Numbered from the stretch's first letter, positions 52,286 to 63,242 are shown. The stretch is 64,000 nucleotides of DNA from Bacteroidota bacterium (GCA_013376995.1 JACAAZ010000004.1:1-64000), one strand, 5' to 3'. Translations and numbers: made by a program. Notes: generated by a model from the letters alone, not told the origin.

Positions 52286-54934
52286 ATGAAGCAGGAGAGT
52301 GATTTGTTTACAGGAATGAATGGCAAGAATCATGAGGATGGATATTATTGCAATCTTCCACAAACCTCTTTTATTTATTTCGACAGTAATGGAACTATTC
52401 TCGATTGTTGTGAACGCCTATGCAAGAATTCAGGTGTAAGCAGGTTGGATTTGCTGGGGCATAATTTGTTCGAGATCAAGGATAATCAGAATCTTCTTAA
52501 GACCATTCAGGGGAAAGACCTGGCTAAACCATTTCTTTTTGAAGGTATGTTAAGATTGCCAGGAGCCAATTCCGGCATTCAGGCTTTAATTTGTTTATAC
52601 AGGTTCGAAAACCAGGGAACAAATGCAGATCAGATTGTAGGCTTTATTGATCTGACTTCCTCTCAAAATGAATTTATCAGGGCAATGATGACTTCTGACC
52701 ATTTCAGGATCATTGCCGAAAACTCTGCAGATGCCATTTCCTTGCACGAACTCAATGGGAAACTAATATACATGTCTCCATCGATTGTAAAATTGAATGG
52801 TTATTCAAGTAAAGAGATTGGGCAGATGGAAACCTTTGATACTGTCTTTCCCGATGATATTGATCTGGTTAAGGATGCGCTCCATGAAATTGGGAATGGT
52901 CATGATATGACAAAGGTGAAGTACAGGCTGGTTCATAAGAGTGGAAACCTGATCTGGGTGGAAAGTACTTGTCAAAGTGTGAATGATAAGTCCGGCAAGC
53001 CGTATGCTGTTTCTGTTGTTACCCGAAATATTAACATTCCCAAACTGATTGAGGATTCCTTGAAATTGAGCGAGGAGAAATACCGTACACTTGTAAAATA
53101 TCTGCCCACCGGTATCCTTTTGCTCAATACCAGCGGAGAAATACTGGAGGTCAATCAGGCATTACTGGATATATTGGGCTCGCCCGGAGAAGAGCCAACA
53201 AGAAGCATAAACCTGTTTAAGTTCGAGAACCTGGTTAATGCCGGTATCAGTGCTGACCTGATGAAATGTATCCAGGACAGGAAGGTGATCAATGGACAGG
53301 CTGAATACATAAGCAAGTGGGGTAAGAAAAGCTACCTGCTCTATAGTGCTGTCCCTGTTTATGACAGTACAGGAGAGATTACCCAGGTAATCGGCAATGT
53401 AAGGGATGTTACCCGTATCAAAAGAGCAGAAGAAAAGAGCCAGCAACAGATAGATTTCCTCAATATCGTTATAAACACAATCCAGGAGCCATTTTTTGTC
53501 AAGGATGAGCATCACCGCTGGATCATGTTGAATGATGCTGCTATCCAGATGATGGGCCATCCCAGGGAGGAACTCATCGGTAAATCGGATTATGAGTTAT
53601 ATCCGAAGAAACAGGCTGATATCTTCTGGGAAAAGGACTCCTGCGTATTTGAAAATGGTTCCGATGTAAATGAAGAAACAATAACCTGGAGTGATGGTTC
53701 AGAAAGAACTATAATCACTAACAAACAACTTTATACCGAAAGTAATACAGGCAAGAAATATATAGTTGGAACCATTCACGATATTTCAGAAATCAAGGAT
53801 ACCCTGGTCAAACTGGGGGAAAGTGAAAGAAAGTACCATGATCTGTTCGATAACGCTAATGATTTCATTTTTACTACTGATCTTAATGGTGTATTTACCA
53901 ATGCTAACAAGGCGTTATTGAGCAGGTTGAATATCAAACAGGAAGAACTTGGCGACTTTAGTATATACAGTTTCTGCAAGCCTGATACGATTGAATATGC
54001 CCGTGCTGTAACAGCCAAACTAATGGAGGATGGCACAATCGATCCATTTGAAATCCAGACTCCCGAAGTCGATGGAAAGTCAGTAACGCTTGAAATCCGG
54101 GCCAGGATGATCTATGAAAAAGAAATTGCAGTTGGAATCCAGGGTATAGCAAGAGACGTAAGTGAGAAGAAACTGGCAAGCGAGAAATTGGAGAAAGTAA
54201 ACAAGGAATTACATGAATTAAATGCCAGCAAGGATAAGTTCTATTCAATAATAGCACATGATCTCAAAAATCCTTTTAACAGCCTGATTGGTTTTTCGGA
54301 ATTGTTACTCGAAGATTTCGATGAACTCAGTAAAGATGAGATGCGCGATTATGTGGGTATCATCAGGAATACTGCCCGTAATTCACTTATCCTGCTTGAA
54401 AACTTGCTGGCCTGGTCAAGGTTGCAAACCGGAAGAATGGTTTATAACCCTGCAAACCTGGTTTTGGCCAATGAGGTTGATGCCACCACCACTGTTTTGT
54501 ATAGCCTGGCATACCGCAAGAAAATTGAAGTGGATAATATGGTAGATAAGAGCATCCAGGTAAAAGCCGATCAGAACATGCTCCTCTCCATTCTCCATAA
54601 CTTGCTCATGAATGCTATAAAGTTTACTCCTCAAAGCGGGAAGATAACTATTCAATGTAACCTGGTTAGTATTGACATTGAAGGTTCCAGGGTGGAAAAA
54701 GCAGAAATTTCCGTTACTGATACAGGAATCGGAATGAGTGCTGAAGACCAGGCAAAACTATTTTCGCTTACAAAACCTTTTACAATGCCAGGAACTGAAA
54801 AAGAAACCGGGACAGGTTTAGGCCTCCTCCTGACAAAAGAAATGGTTGAGAAGCATGGTGGCATTATTAAAATAAAAAGCCAGCCCGGTAAAGGGTCTAC
54901 GTTTTCTTTCCAGGTTCCCGTGTTTGTCCCATAA
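52286..54934 (+). CDS. Soluble multi-PAS sensor histidine kinase (1 of 3 in tandem)
   Basis: The 882-residue protein has no membrane segment. About four to five PAS domains come first (HRFRIIAENSADAIS, RTLVKYLPTGILLLN, then FVKDEHHRWIMLNDA and KYHDLFDNANDFIF). HisKA follows with the phosphorylated histidine in SIIAHDLKNPF, and HATPase_c with DTGIGM and GTGLGLLLTKEM. It senses a cytoplasmic signal, not identified, and has no receiver domain. Two related kinases follow in the same direction. No response regulator is adjacent, so the phosphate acceptor is elsewhere. Confidence 0.9.
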   Translation: MKQESDLFTGMNGKNHEDGYYCNLPQTSFIYFDSNGTILDCCERLCKNSGVSRLDLLGHNLFEIKDNQNLLKTIQGKDLAKPFLFEGMLRLPGANSGIQALICLYRFENQGTNADQIVGFIDLTSSQNEFIRAMMTSDHFRIIAENSADAISLHELNGKLIYMSPSIVKLNGYSSKEIGQMETFDTVFPDDIDLVKDALHEIGNGHDMTKVKYRLVHKSGNLIWVESTCQSVNDKSGKPYAVSVVTRNINIPKLIEDSLKLSEEKYRTLVKYLPTGILLLNTSGEILEVNQALLDILGSPGEEPTRSINLFKFENLVNAGISADLMKCIQDRKVINGQAEYISKWGKKSYLLYSAVPVYDSTGEITQVIGNVRDVTRIKRAEEKSQQQIDFLNIVINTIQEPFFVKDEHHRWIMLNDAAIQMMGHPREELIGKSDYELYPKKQADIFWEKDSCVFENGSDVNEETITWSDGSERTIITNKQLYTESNTGKKYIVGTIHDISEIKDTLVKLGESERKYHDLFDNANDFIFTTDLNGVFTNANKALLSRLNIKQEELGDFSIYSFCKPDTIEYARAVTAKLMEDGTIDPFEIQTPEVDGKSVTLEIRARMIYEKEIAVGIQGIARDVSEKKLASEKLEKVNKELHELNASKDKFYSIIAHDLKNPFNSLIGFSELLLEDFDELSKDEMRDYVGIIRNTARNSLILLENLLAWSRLQTGRMVYNPANLVLANEVDATTTVLYSLAYRKKIEVDNMVDKSIQVKADQNMLLSILHNLLMNAIKFTPQSGKITIQCNLVSIDIEGSRVEKAEISVTDTGIGMSAEDQAKLFSLTKPFTMPGTEKETGTGLGLLLTKEMVEKHGGIIKIKSQPGKGSTFSFQVPVFVP

Positions 54935-55254
54935 GCGGAATTTATTTTTTATAATTGAATAAAGCTGGCAAAAAAATTAGCATATTTGAATGTTAGAAAG
55001 TGGCAATATTAATTGAATATTGATAATTTATTTATCAAATTATAATTTGGGCCATTACCTTTGCTTTGCAAGTGTATTAAGTGCTATGGGCATACTTTAC
55101 AACTCATTGTTTATAATGATTATGGATAGTCGAAATTCATAATCAGGTTGTTGGCATATTATTTGTTTACTCATGGACACAAATAAAAAAAACACCTTAA
55201 ATAGGTTTTACAGGTACAGAGCAAATTTGTATCTTTATCAATCCAGTTGGGATT

Positions 55255-57717
55255 ATGCAAAATCAGAGTGAGGAGAGGAATTCTGAAAGCATGCCCTTCC
55301 CCAGTTCTGCTGATAATATCGGCCAGGGAAAGGTACTTTCAAACGATACCTGGAAGCATCTAGTAGATGCATCATCAGGTTTCGTATTATTCCTTGCTCC
55401 TGATAAGCGTATCCTTAATATCAATAAACCCCTTGCTAACTTTCTTGGCGGCAAACCTGGCGATTTCATCGGGAAATTGTGCTATGATGTAATTCACAAT
55501 ACAACAGAACCTCTTTTTGATTGCCCGCTAACGAAATTATCTTCATCCAGCCAGGTTGAGTCCTCGCTAATCGATGATGTTACTTTCGGAAAAGCGATTT
55601 TTAAGGCAGTTCCGGTGAAGGATGATAGTGGCAATACCAGGGGATGTCTACACTTTATAGAACCAGTTGAAAACTCAGGGGTTGCAGATATTCAATCAGT
55701 TGCGTCAGAGAGAGCAATGTATTCCCTGGTTAACGCAATGCCAAATCCTACACTTGTTTGCGATTCAAATGGGAAAATAACAATTGCATCAAAAAGTTTT
55801 ATTGACATTACAGGAATTGGTGATGCAAACGCAATAACTAGTAGTAATTTCATCACTTTCCTTGTGCCTGATGATATTGAGAAAGCCTTGCTCAATTTTA
55901 ACCAGGTTGTCAATGGTTCAGCCACTGCCGCTATTGATCAATTTAGCCTGCGCCGCGCAAACAGGGAATCGCTCCATTCGGAAGTTTCCATGACACCGGT
56001 GCTGAATCCCAATCAAAAAGTTGGGAATATTCTGCTGTCATTCAGAGATATTTCAGGACAAAGAGACCTGAGGGAATCAGCGTCCAAAAATCATATTCGT
56101 CTCAGTAGGTTTAACCAGACTTTCCTTGGTTTTTCACCTGCTCCGGATCTTAACATAAGTCGGTTGATCACGCTGCTGGGCGAAATGCTCGGAGCCTCGA
56201 GTTGCAATTATGTCAAATTCCAGGGAGATCAATCCCTGCCACTAGTTTCATGGCAATCTCCTTTCCTGTTTGATTTCACACCAGATGTCATTACAGATAT
56301 ATTGACAGATCTGCTTGGGAATAACACTTCTGATTTTTCAGTTCTGTTAAAACCTCAACTTTCTCCCTATATTCAGGCAAATCCTGCCTTGCAGGATAAA
56401 TATGGTATTAAGTCCATTTTGGGAATTGCCGTCAGGTCAGGTGCAATACTTGTTGGATATGTTACCCTGGTATTTACCTTCAATATTCAGCTGAAGGATG
56501 ATGACCGGGAATTCTGTGCTATGATAGCATCTGCATTGGCTTTGGAAAGTTCAAGGATGTCAGCTTCAAAGACTTCGGAAGTTACTGACTTCAATTACAG
56601 GGAACTTTTTGACTTCTTTACTGATTCCATCTATATCCTCAATCCGGAAGGTGTCTTCCTGGATGTAAACTCCGGAGCTACAAGCATGTATGGCTATTCC
56701 AGGGAAGAAATGATAGGTAAAAACCCGGAAATGCTATCCGCACCGGATAAGAATGACCTTGAAGCAACCAATGAAGCTATCAGGAAAGCATTTAATGGAG
56801 AATCACAAATCCTGGAGTGGTGGGGTAAACGAAAGAATGGAGAGATATTTCCGAAAGATATTGTCCTCAACCGGGGGAAATATTTTGGAAGAGATGTAGT
56901 AATCGCGATAGGAAGAGATATTTCTGAACGTAAACAGGTTGAAGAGAAATTATTAGCCTATAATCTCGAGTTGAGGGAGTCAAATCAGAGCAAGGATAAA
57001 TTCTTCAGTATCCTGGCTCATGACCTTAAGAATCCTTTCGGAGGTCTGCTTGGTTTTATCGATCTGCTTTACGAAGACATTGATGAACTTTCAACTGAGC
57101 AGGTAAAGGAATATTTGCAGAATATCCGGACGGCCTCCTATCATACTTACTCATTATTGGAGAATCTCCTGGAATGGTCCAGGATTCAAACCGGGAAAGT
57201 ACAGTTCAGGCCCACCTTATTTGATCTTAAAGATGAGATTGAATCAGTTCTTCTTGTTTTGGAAGCAAACTCAATACGGAAGAATATCAAGCTAATTAGC
57301 AAAGTATCGCCAGGAATACAGGCAGAAGCGGATCGTAACATGATCCATTCTGTTATTCAGAACCTTATCACAAATGCAATAAAATTCTCCAATTCCAACA
57401 GCCAGGTTATCATTGAAGGTCGATTCCTTCCTCCTGACAAAACCCAGGAATCAAATGATGCCGCACCTGACACAGTAAAAAAATGGTATCAGCTTGATAT
57501 TACTGATACGGGGATTGGAATACCCGAAGATATAATGCCAAAGTTATTCAAGCTTGATGGCCAATTCTCCATGGCAGGAACTGCTAATGAACCTGGTACA
57601 GGATTAGGATTAATTCTATGCAAGGAAATGGTCGAGAAAAATGGTGGAAGAATTTGGGTAAAAAGCCATCAAAACCAGGGATCTACCTTTTCCTTCACTC
57701 TCCCATTAGCAGATTAG
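55255..57717 (+). CDS. Soluble PAS-GAF sensor histidine kinase (2 of 3 in tandem)
   Basis: The 820-residue kinase starts with PAS-like domains (about 25-120, with a CDCP-like LFDCPLTK; then AMPNPTLVCDSNGKI at about 165). A GAF-like region follows (about 300-440), then a PAS domain (YRELFDFFTDSIYILN). HisKA has SILAHDLKNPFGGLLGF and HATPase_c has DTGIGIPED and GTGLGLILCKEM. No receiver or membrane segment is present. The kinase core closely resembles those of the flanking genes, so tandem duplication is likely. The 320-bp gap upstream is AT-rich with no gene. Confidence 0.9.
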   Translation: MQNQSEERNSESMPFPSSADNIGQGKVLSNDTWKHLVDASSGFVLFLAPDKRILNINKPLANFLGGKPGDFIGKLCYDVIHNTTEPLFDCPLTKLSSSSQVESSLIDDVTFGKAIFKAVPVKDDSGNTRGCLHFIEPVENSGVADIQSVASERAMYSLVNAMPNPTLVCDSNGKITIASKSFIDITGIGDANAITSSNFITFLVPDDIEKALLNFNQVVNGSATAAIDQFSLRRANRESLHSEVSMTPVLNPNQKVGNILLSFRDISGQRDLRESASKNHIRLSRFNQTFLGFSPAPDLNISRLITLLGEMLGASSCNYVKFQGDQSLPLVSWQSPFLFDFTPDVITDILTDLLGNNTSDFSVLLKPQLSPYIQANPALQDKYGIKSILGIAVRSGAILVGYVTLVFTFNIQLKDDDREFCAMIASALALESSRMSASKTSEVTDFNYRELFDFFTDSIYILNPEGVFLDVNSGATSMYGYSREEMIGKNPEMLSAPDKNDLEATNEAIRKAFNGESQILEWWGKRKNGEIFPKDIVLNRGKYFGRDVVIAIGRDISERKQVEEKLLAYNLELRESNQSKDKFFSILAHDLKNPFGGLLGFIDLLYEDIDELSTEQVKEYLQNIRTASYHTYSLLENLLEWSRIQTGKVQFRPTLFDLKDEIESVLLVLEANSIRKNIKLISKVSPGIQAEADRNMIHSVIQNLITNAIKFSNSNSQVIIEGRFLPPDKTQESNDAAPDTVKKWYQLDITDTGIGIPEDIMPKLFKLDGQFSMAGTANEPGTGLGLILCKEMVEKNGGRIWVKSHQNQGSTFSFTLPLAD

Positions 57718-58005
57718 ATTTCTATTTATTGAGGTATGCATAAGTCTTTTTTATGCTATTTCGGCTTGTGATCCAAAGTTTATCCTTCTATCTAAAAGGA
57801 AAAGCTCAGAACAAAATTTCCGTATTTTTGTTTTCAATTTACTGGTACCACTATAGTGATTTGTTGAATAAAGCAGATGATTCAGACTTAATTTTTCAGG
57901 TTATAGTTAGCCTGGATATTGAAAGTCAATCTGTTTTTGAGCCTTGAATTATTAGTATCTGTTAGCATTATTCTGTGTATCAGAATAAGTAAAGCGAAGT
58001 TTACT

Positions 58006-59205
58006 ATGCAGAAAGAACCCCTCAACGAATCTTCAAGTATTCCCGATAACAAAGATCATGAACTTGTTATTTCCAAAGTAAAATCACTTCCTGAAAATGT
58101 TTGGGAAGCTATTTTTGATTCCATTCCCGATCTGATCACTGTTATTGATAAAAATTGCAGGGTTGTCAGGGCTAACAAGGCGATGACTGAGAGATTAGGC
58201 ATTACCGAAGAAAGTATGGTTGGGTCATACTGTTATGAATCCATACATGGTTTGTTTTCTCCAATGGGGGGATGCCCGCATGTTCAACTTCTTGAAGATG
58301 GGCAAGGGCATATTTCAGAAGTTTTTGAGCCATTACTGAATGGAGTATTCCTGGTATCAACCACACCGGTTTTTGATAAGGAAGGAACAGTAGTGGGGAG
58401 TGTTCATATTGCCAGGGATATTACGCTTCGAAAGCAGGCTGAAGATAAACTTCAGACATACACGGTAGAATTGGAAGACCTTAATGCCAACAAGGATAAG
58501 TTTTTTAGTGTAATAGCTCATGACCTGAAAAGCCCTTTCCAGGGATTATTGGGATTCACGGACCTGTTGCTGGAGGATTTTGATATGCTTCAGAAAGACG
58601 AGATCAAGAATTACTTAATCAACATCAGGAATGCTTCACACAATACCTATTCCTTACTTGAAAATTTGCTGGACTGGTCGAGAATTCAATCGGGACGGAT
58701 GAATTTTACACCATCTCGCATCAATCTTGCACATGAAGTGGGGCAAGTACTTGATATTTTGAATAGCAATGCAATCAGGAAAGGGATAAGTCTGACTAGC
58801 CTTGTGGAGCACGAGATCGAGGTGTTTGCAGATCAGAACATGGTCCATTCAGTCATTCAAAACCTGGTTTCCAATGCCATTAAGTTTTCCAACAGCAGGG
58901 GGCAGGTTGTTGTCACAGCAGAAAAGGGACAAATTTCTAATAACGATGAATCACCTGATAATGCCATCAAAAATTATATCAAGGTTAACGTAAGGGATCA
59001 CGGAATCGGCATACCTCAGGAGGCGATAGCAAGGATATTCAGCCTTACTGATCATTTCAGCCTGAATGGTACTGCAAACGAACCCGGAACCGGATTGGGC
59101 CTGATTCTTTCAAAGGAAATGATTGAACGTCACGGCGGAGAGCTTACTGTAAACAGTAAGCCAGGTGAAGGGTCAACGTTTTCATTTACATTGCCTGTTG
59201 AATAA
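58006..59205 (+). CDS. Soluble single-PAS sensor histidine kinase (3 of 3 in tandem)
   Basis: The 400-residue kinase has one PAS domain (about 35-145, AIFDSIPDLITVIDKN, with a GGCPHVQLL loop), then HisKA with SVIAHDLKSPFQGLLGF and HATPase_c with DHGIGIPQEA and GTGLGLILSKEM. The start is the ATG at 58006. A longer frame begins with TTG at 57919 and encodes a hydrophobic leader, so a membrane-anchored form is possible but less likely. Its stop is 3 bp from the convergent lptD stop. The DLKSPF box differs by one residue from its paralogues (DLKNPF). Confidence 0.88.
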   Translation: MQKEPLNESSSIPDNKDHELVISKVKSLPENVWEAIFDSIPDLITVIDKNCRVVRANKAMTERLGITEESMVGSYCYESIHGLFSPMGGCPHVQLLEDGQGHISEVFEPLLNGVFLVSTTPVFDKEGTVVGSVHIARDITLRKQAEDKLQTYTVELEDLNANKDKFFSVIAHDLKSPFQGLLGFTDLLLEDFDMLQKDEIKNYLINIRNASHNTYSLLENLLDWSRIQSGRMNFTPSRINLAHEVGQVLDILNSNAIRKGISLTSLVEHEIEVFADQNMVHSVIQNLVSNAIKFSNSRGQVVVTAEKGQISNNDESPDNAIKNYIKVNVRDHGIGIPQEAIARIFSLTDHFSLNGTANEPGTGLGLILSKEMIERHGGELTVNSKPGEGSTFSFTLPVE

Positions 59206-59208
59206 ACT

Positions 59209-61827
59209 CTATAGATTATCCCGGAAATCTTTTTTCTTGGTCAGTTTCAAATCCTGCAATACAGAAGATTTGACATTGATCTGGAAATTCCAGCTTTTCT
59301 GGAATCCATAAGGGATCCAGTTAAACCGCATTTCCCAGCAGTGCAGGTTTCGGTATACACTGAATGATGTGTAGGAAAAATCCTTGTTTTTGAAATCGTA
59401 ACCTGTCCGGGCAGTAATTTTCCACTTATCTGTCACACTAAGGTCACCACTAACATTAAGCGTTTGAACTATTGTCTTCTGCCTCTTACCGGTAGTAAGT
59501 GATAAACAATTATAATTGAATGTATAATCCAGGTGCACATTCCAGGGATTATCCCAGTCAATAAATTCATCCGGATTGTTCTTTATTTCACTCATTTCAG
59601 CTTCAGTGGCTGACGCAGGAGTTGGTTTGTCTGCCTTTTTCTGTTTAGGTTTGATATCATAGCCAACACTAAGGTTCCATGCCGAGTTCATGAAATTCAG
59701 GAGCTTCTTGTTAACATCCCATTGATACTTATTGTAATAGATGCCTTTGCTATTGGTGGCGTAGGGGGAGAACGATCCGGAATAAGTAATATTGATTTTT
59801 TTGAAGAGTGTAGTCCTGGCACTGACCGAAACCGGAGATAATCTCATGGAATCCTTAACCAGGTCATAGGAGGAAGAAATAAGCATGTTGTCGATCAACA
59901 TTATTTTCTGTTCACCGGTTACTGTATCTGACTTTGATTTTACCTTCATTTCAAGGTTATTGTTGAGCGAAAACCCTATCGTTCCCGATCTTCCCCTGCC
60001 CGGCGGAGACGTAAAGGCATTCAGGTAGGTGCCATCCTGGAAAATGGAATAGGTTTGAGTGTTTCCCAGGGTATCTGTTTGAACAGTCTTGTAATAGCCT
60101 AATTGTGCCCTCCCGAAATCCGGCCTGTATCCGAAGTTGACTGAAGGCTTCACAACATGTCTGATAGCTCTTACAGGGCCATGTTTAAAATGTAGCATTC
60201 CATAAACGGTTGTTCCGATTGAGGAAGAATAGTTGTATTCACGGGCTGCCCTTATTCCTCTTATGGTGTCAACCTGGACATGTGGTGCAAGTGTGTCTCC
60301 GTTCACAATAGTTTGTTCATTAATCCACGTTTTCCTGATGGTCCGGGGAAACCAGTTTTCGGTGTAATTGATAGAATGTGACCAGGTAAAATATTTGAAA
60401 AGCTTGAATGATCCACTAAGCGGGATTGTATGTTTGACACCACTGATGAACTTGTGCATGGATTCAGGCTTGAAGAGGAGCGAGTCCTTTTCGGTGATCT
60501 GGTTCTTCAGGTTCATGCTGTACGTAATGCTTATAGATTCGTACCAGGCAGGGTTTCCGCTTTGTATCTTTCGTTTGAATGGATAATACCTGTTAAAGCC
60601 AACTTCAACAGTTGGCAGGGTAATCGTTACATCGCCGGTAGAGGTGTTTTGGCTGTGGGATGCACTAGTTGATAAATTGGCGAAATCTCCCAAACGCATG
60701 TTATAGCTGATGCTGGATGAAAAAGTGTTTGTAAGATAGTCGTTGACGGAATTCGGGCTGTTGTACTTGTTGAATTTTCTGCTTCCTGCTTGCACCATAG
60801 CAGAGAATATACCGTTAGGCCGGGCTTTCGGGTCCTGCCTGTGAGACCAGGTGATGAAGAAATCCTTGCTTTTGCTGTAACTCGGCGTTCCTTGCACACC
60901 AAGGACATTATTGGCATATTTCAGGCTAAAATTACCGGAATACTTATACCGTTTCTTGTAGTTGACAGAAGGCTTTAATGCCCAACTTCCCCTTGAATAA
61001 ATGTCTCCAACCATCAAAAGGTCAAAATGATCACTTAATCCAAAGTAATATCCACCATCCATGAGGTAGAAACCCTGGTTAGTCATTTCTCCCCAGGTGG
61101 GCATCTTGATACCTGAACTCCGGCCTTTCTTATTCGGAAAGAGACCAAAAGGCAGGACCAGAGGAAGTGGTACATCCTCAATGCTTAGGTAGGCAGGCCC
61201 GGTCACGATCTTATCTCCAGGAATTACCTTAGCACGCGAATACTTTATTGCAAAGTGCGGATGGTCAAGGTCGCATGTGGTGAACATACCGGGGCCGGTT
61301 TCACTCACATTGTCATTCAGCTTCTTGATAACTGTGGCATGCAGGTAACCTCCTCCTTCCTGTGTTACCACGTTTTTGATCAATCCTTTTTTAGTATTGA
61401 AATTATAGGATAGAGAATTGGATTTGAAATTTAGTGTGCCTTGTGTGAAGTCAGGTATCCCTATTGTTTTACCAGCTGAATCTGTTGCAGCATTGGCATA
61501 AACAATACTCTTGTTGAAATCAATGATAATTTCAGCGGCATTGAGCTTGATATCCTGGTATTTTATCATGGCATTGCCATACATGTAGGCCATCTTCTTT
61601 CGGATATCAAAACTGAGGGAATCGGCAGAAGCATAGTCTATCTTTCCATCCAGCATGACTTTGCCTTTGGCGGTTTTCGAAAGAGAAAGAGAGTCAACGG
61701 ATACTGAAACAGTATCTTTTGCGTTTAGGGCAAGAGTATCTTTAGTCACAACCTGTGAAATGGCTTGCACACAGAAAGCCAATACCACTGCTGCGGTTAG
61801 TAAACATTGCCTTGTTTGTAACTTCAA
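59209..61827 (-). CDS. lptD: LPS-assembly outer-membrane protein LptD
   Basis: The 872-residue protein has a signal peptide (to about residue 24) and an N-terminal OstA/LptA-like jellyroll (about 45-200; DFNKSIVYANAATD, GTLNFKSNSLSYNF). A large C-terminal barrel follows, ending in aromatic-rich strands. It inserts lipopolysaccharide into the outer leaflet. The predicted start is TTG (61825-61827); no in-frame ATG precedes the signal peptide closely. Its position next to a cell-wall amidase and an MlaD-type gene on the opposite strand is common in Bacteroidota. Confidence 0.9.
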   Translation of the reverse strand: MKLQTRQCLLTAAVVLAFCVQAISQVVTKDTLALNAKDTVSVSVDSLSLSKTAKGKVMLDGKIDYASADSLSFDIRKKMAYMYGNAMIKYQDIKLNAAEIIIDFNKSIVYANAATDSAGKTIGIPDFTQGTLNFKSNSLSYNFNTKKGLIKNVVTQEGGGYLHATVIKKLNDNVSETGPGMFTTCDLDHPHFAIKYSRAKVIPGDKIVTGPAYLSIEDVPLPLVLPFGLFPNKKGRSSGIKMPTWGEMTNQGFYLMDGGYYFGLSDHFDLLMVGDIYSRGSWALKPSVNYKKRYKYSGNFSLKYANNVLGVQGTPSYSKSKDFFITWSHRQDPKARPNGIFSAMVQAGSRKFNKYNSPNSVNDYLTNTFSSSISYNMRLGDFANLSTSASHSQNTSTGDVTITLPTVEVGFNRYYPFKRKIQSGNPAWYESISITYSMNLKNQITEKDSLLFKPESMHKFISGVKHTIPLSGSFKLFKYFTWSHSINYTENWFPRTIRKTWINEQTIVNGDTLAPHVQVDTIRGIRAAREYNYSSSIGTTVYGMLHFKHGPVRAIRHVVKPSVNFGYRPDFGRAQLGYYKTVQTDTLGNTQTYSIFQDGTYLNAFTSPPGRGRSGTIGFSLNNNLEMKVKSKSDTVTGEQKIMLIDNMLISSSYDLVKDSMRLSPVSVSARTTLFKKINITYSGSFSPYATNSKGIYYNKYQWDVNKKLLNFMNSAWNLSVGYDIKPKQKKADKPTPASATEAEMSEIKNNPDEFIDWDNPWNVHLDYTFNYNCLSLTTGKRQKTIVQTLNVSGDLSVTDKWKITARTGYDFKNKDFSYTSFSVYRNLHCWEMRFNWIPYGFQKSWNFQINVKSSVLQDLKLTKKKDFRDNL

Positions 61828-62009
61828 AATGAGAATTGTGATAAAAAACGTTAACTCGCTATATTTGTCTTACAGGTAAAAAATATTGAATTGAAGTTGT
61901 ATTTTCAATATTTTTCAGGGTGTTTCATAGCTAAGTGCTTGTTCATCAATGTGTGACCAGTAATGGCTGCACTTAGCTTACCGGTTGCAAAGCTAATTAA
62001 AATCGTCGG

Positions 62010-63242
62010 ATGTCAGGAAAACGAAAATTGCGGGTATTTGGTATCCTTTTTATCCTGCTTTTAACAGGATTTATGGTTTCAGCTCAGAAAGTAAATACAG
62101 TGGTCCTGGATGCCGGCCATGGTGGTCATGATACAGGTGCCCTGGGCAAGCACTCCCGTGAAAAGGACATCACTCTTGCCATTGTGCTGAAGCTTCGAAA
62201 TTATATCAATGAGAACCTTAAGGATGTTAAGGTCATCTTAACCCGCGACAATGACGAGTTTATTGAATTATACAGGAGGGCCAGGATAGCCAATGAAAAC
62301 AAGGCCGATATTTTCATTTCCATTCACTGCAATTCGAACCCATCCTCCGTCCCTTACGGAACAGAAACCTATGTAATGGGCCTTCATAAAAGCGGAGCCA
62401 ACCTGGCCGTTGCAAAAGCCGAAAATGCTGCTATCCTGCTTGAAGACGATTATGTTGAGCAATATGATGGTTTTGATCCTAACTCAGCTGAAGGAAATAT
62501 TTTTTTTAGCATGATGCAAAATGCTTTTCTTGATAAGAGCCTTGATTTTGCAGGACGAGTTGAAAAGCAGTTTAAGGAGAAACTGAATTTCCTGGACAGG
62601 GGAGTAAAACAGGCCGGGTTCCTGGTGCTCTACAAAACAGCAATGCCAGGTGTTTTGATTGAAACAGGGTTTCTGAGCAATGCCAAGGATGAGAAGTTCC
62701 TTCTATCCGATAGAGGGCAGGAACAAATGGCCTATGCTATTTTCAAAGCATTCAGGGAATATAAAGGCACAATTGAAAAATGGAATCCATCTCTCCTGAA
62801 TAAAGAGGATACGTTATTATCCAATCCAAAACCATCAAAAGCAGTTACTGAAAACTTGAAAGCGAAAGCATCAAAGCAGAAAGAAAGTGTTACTTCAAAT
62901 ATAGAACCTTCTGATTCTGAAGTGCCTCAAGCTAGTAAAACTACACCAAATTCTCCTCCGGCTATTGAGGGAACTGAAGAGGTTATTTACAGGGTTCAAT
63001 TTATGTCATCTCCAAAGGATAAGCAAATTGATTCACCCGAATTCAGCAAGGTCAAGGATGTGTGGAAATACTTCCAGAACGGACTATATAAATTCACTGC
63101 AGGTAAGTTTGATTCAATAAAGCTTGCTTCTGCCTATCGACTCGATCTTGTTGGCAAAGGTTATGCTGATGCATTTGTTGTCCCTTTTTACCAGGAAAAG
63201 AGAATCACCCTGGAAGAGGCGCGACGGCTGGCGGGAAAATAA
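62010..63242 (+). CDS. N-acetylmuramoyl-L-alanine amidase (Amidase_3) with C-terminal SPOR-like domain
   Basis: The 410-residue exported protein (signal peptide about 1-25) has a zinc amidase domain: VVLDAGHGGHDTG (H37), the zinc glutamate in REKD (E51), SIHCNS and the catalytic glutamate in IETGFLSN. It cleaves the bond between the glycan and the stem peptide of peptidoglycan, usually at division. Residues about 330-410 (YRVQFMSSPKDKQID, then FTAGKFDSIKLASAYRLDL) resemble a SPOR domain that binds denuded glycans at the septum. A low-complexity linker lies between. The MlaD-type gene follows 33 bp later. Confidence 0.92.
   Translation: MSGKRKLRVFGILFILLLTGFMVSAQKVNTVVLDAGHGGHDTGALGKHSREKDITLAIVLKLRNYINENLKDVKVILTRDNDEFIELYRRARIANENKADIFISIHCNSNPSSVPYGTETYVMGLHKSGANLAVAKAENAAILLEDDYVEQYDGFDPNSAEGNIFFSMMQNAFLDKSLDFAGRVEKQFKEKLNFLDRGVKQAGFLVLYKTAMPGVLIETGFLSNAKDEKFLLSDRGQEQMAYAIFKAFREYKGTIEKWNPSLLNKEDTLLSNPKPSKAVTENLKAKASKQKESVTSNIEPSDSEVPQASKTTPNSPPAIEGTEEVIYRVQFMSSPKDKQIDSPEFSKVKDVWKYFQNGLYKFTAGKFDSIKLASAYRLDLVGKGYADAFVVPFYQEKRITLEEARRLAGK

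Noticed and set aside
57919-58005. TTG-started N-terminal hydrophobic extension of the third PAS kinase
   Set aside because: A later ATG at 58006 begins a normal soluble kinase, and the extension starts from a weak codon. It stays possible, so it is noted in the gene entry.
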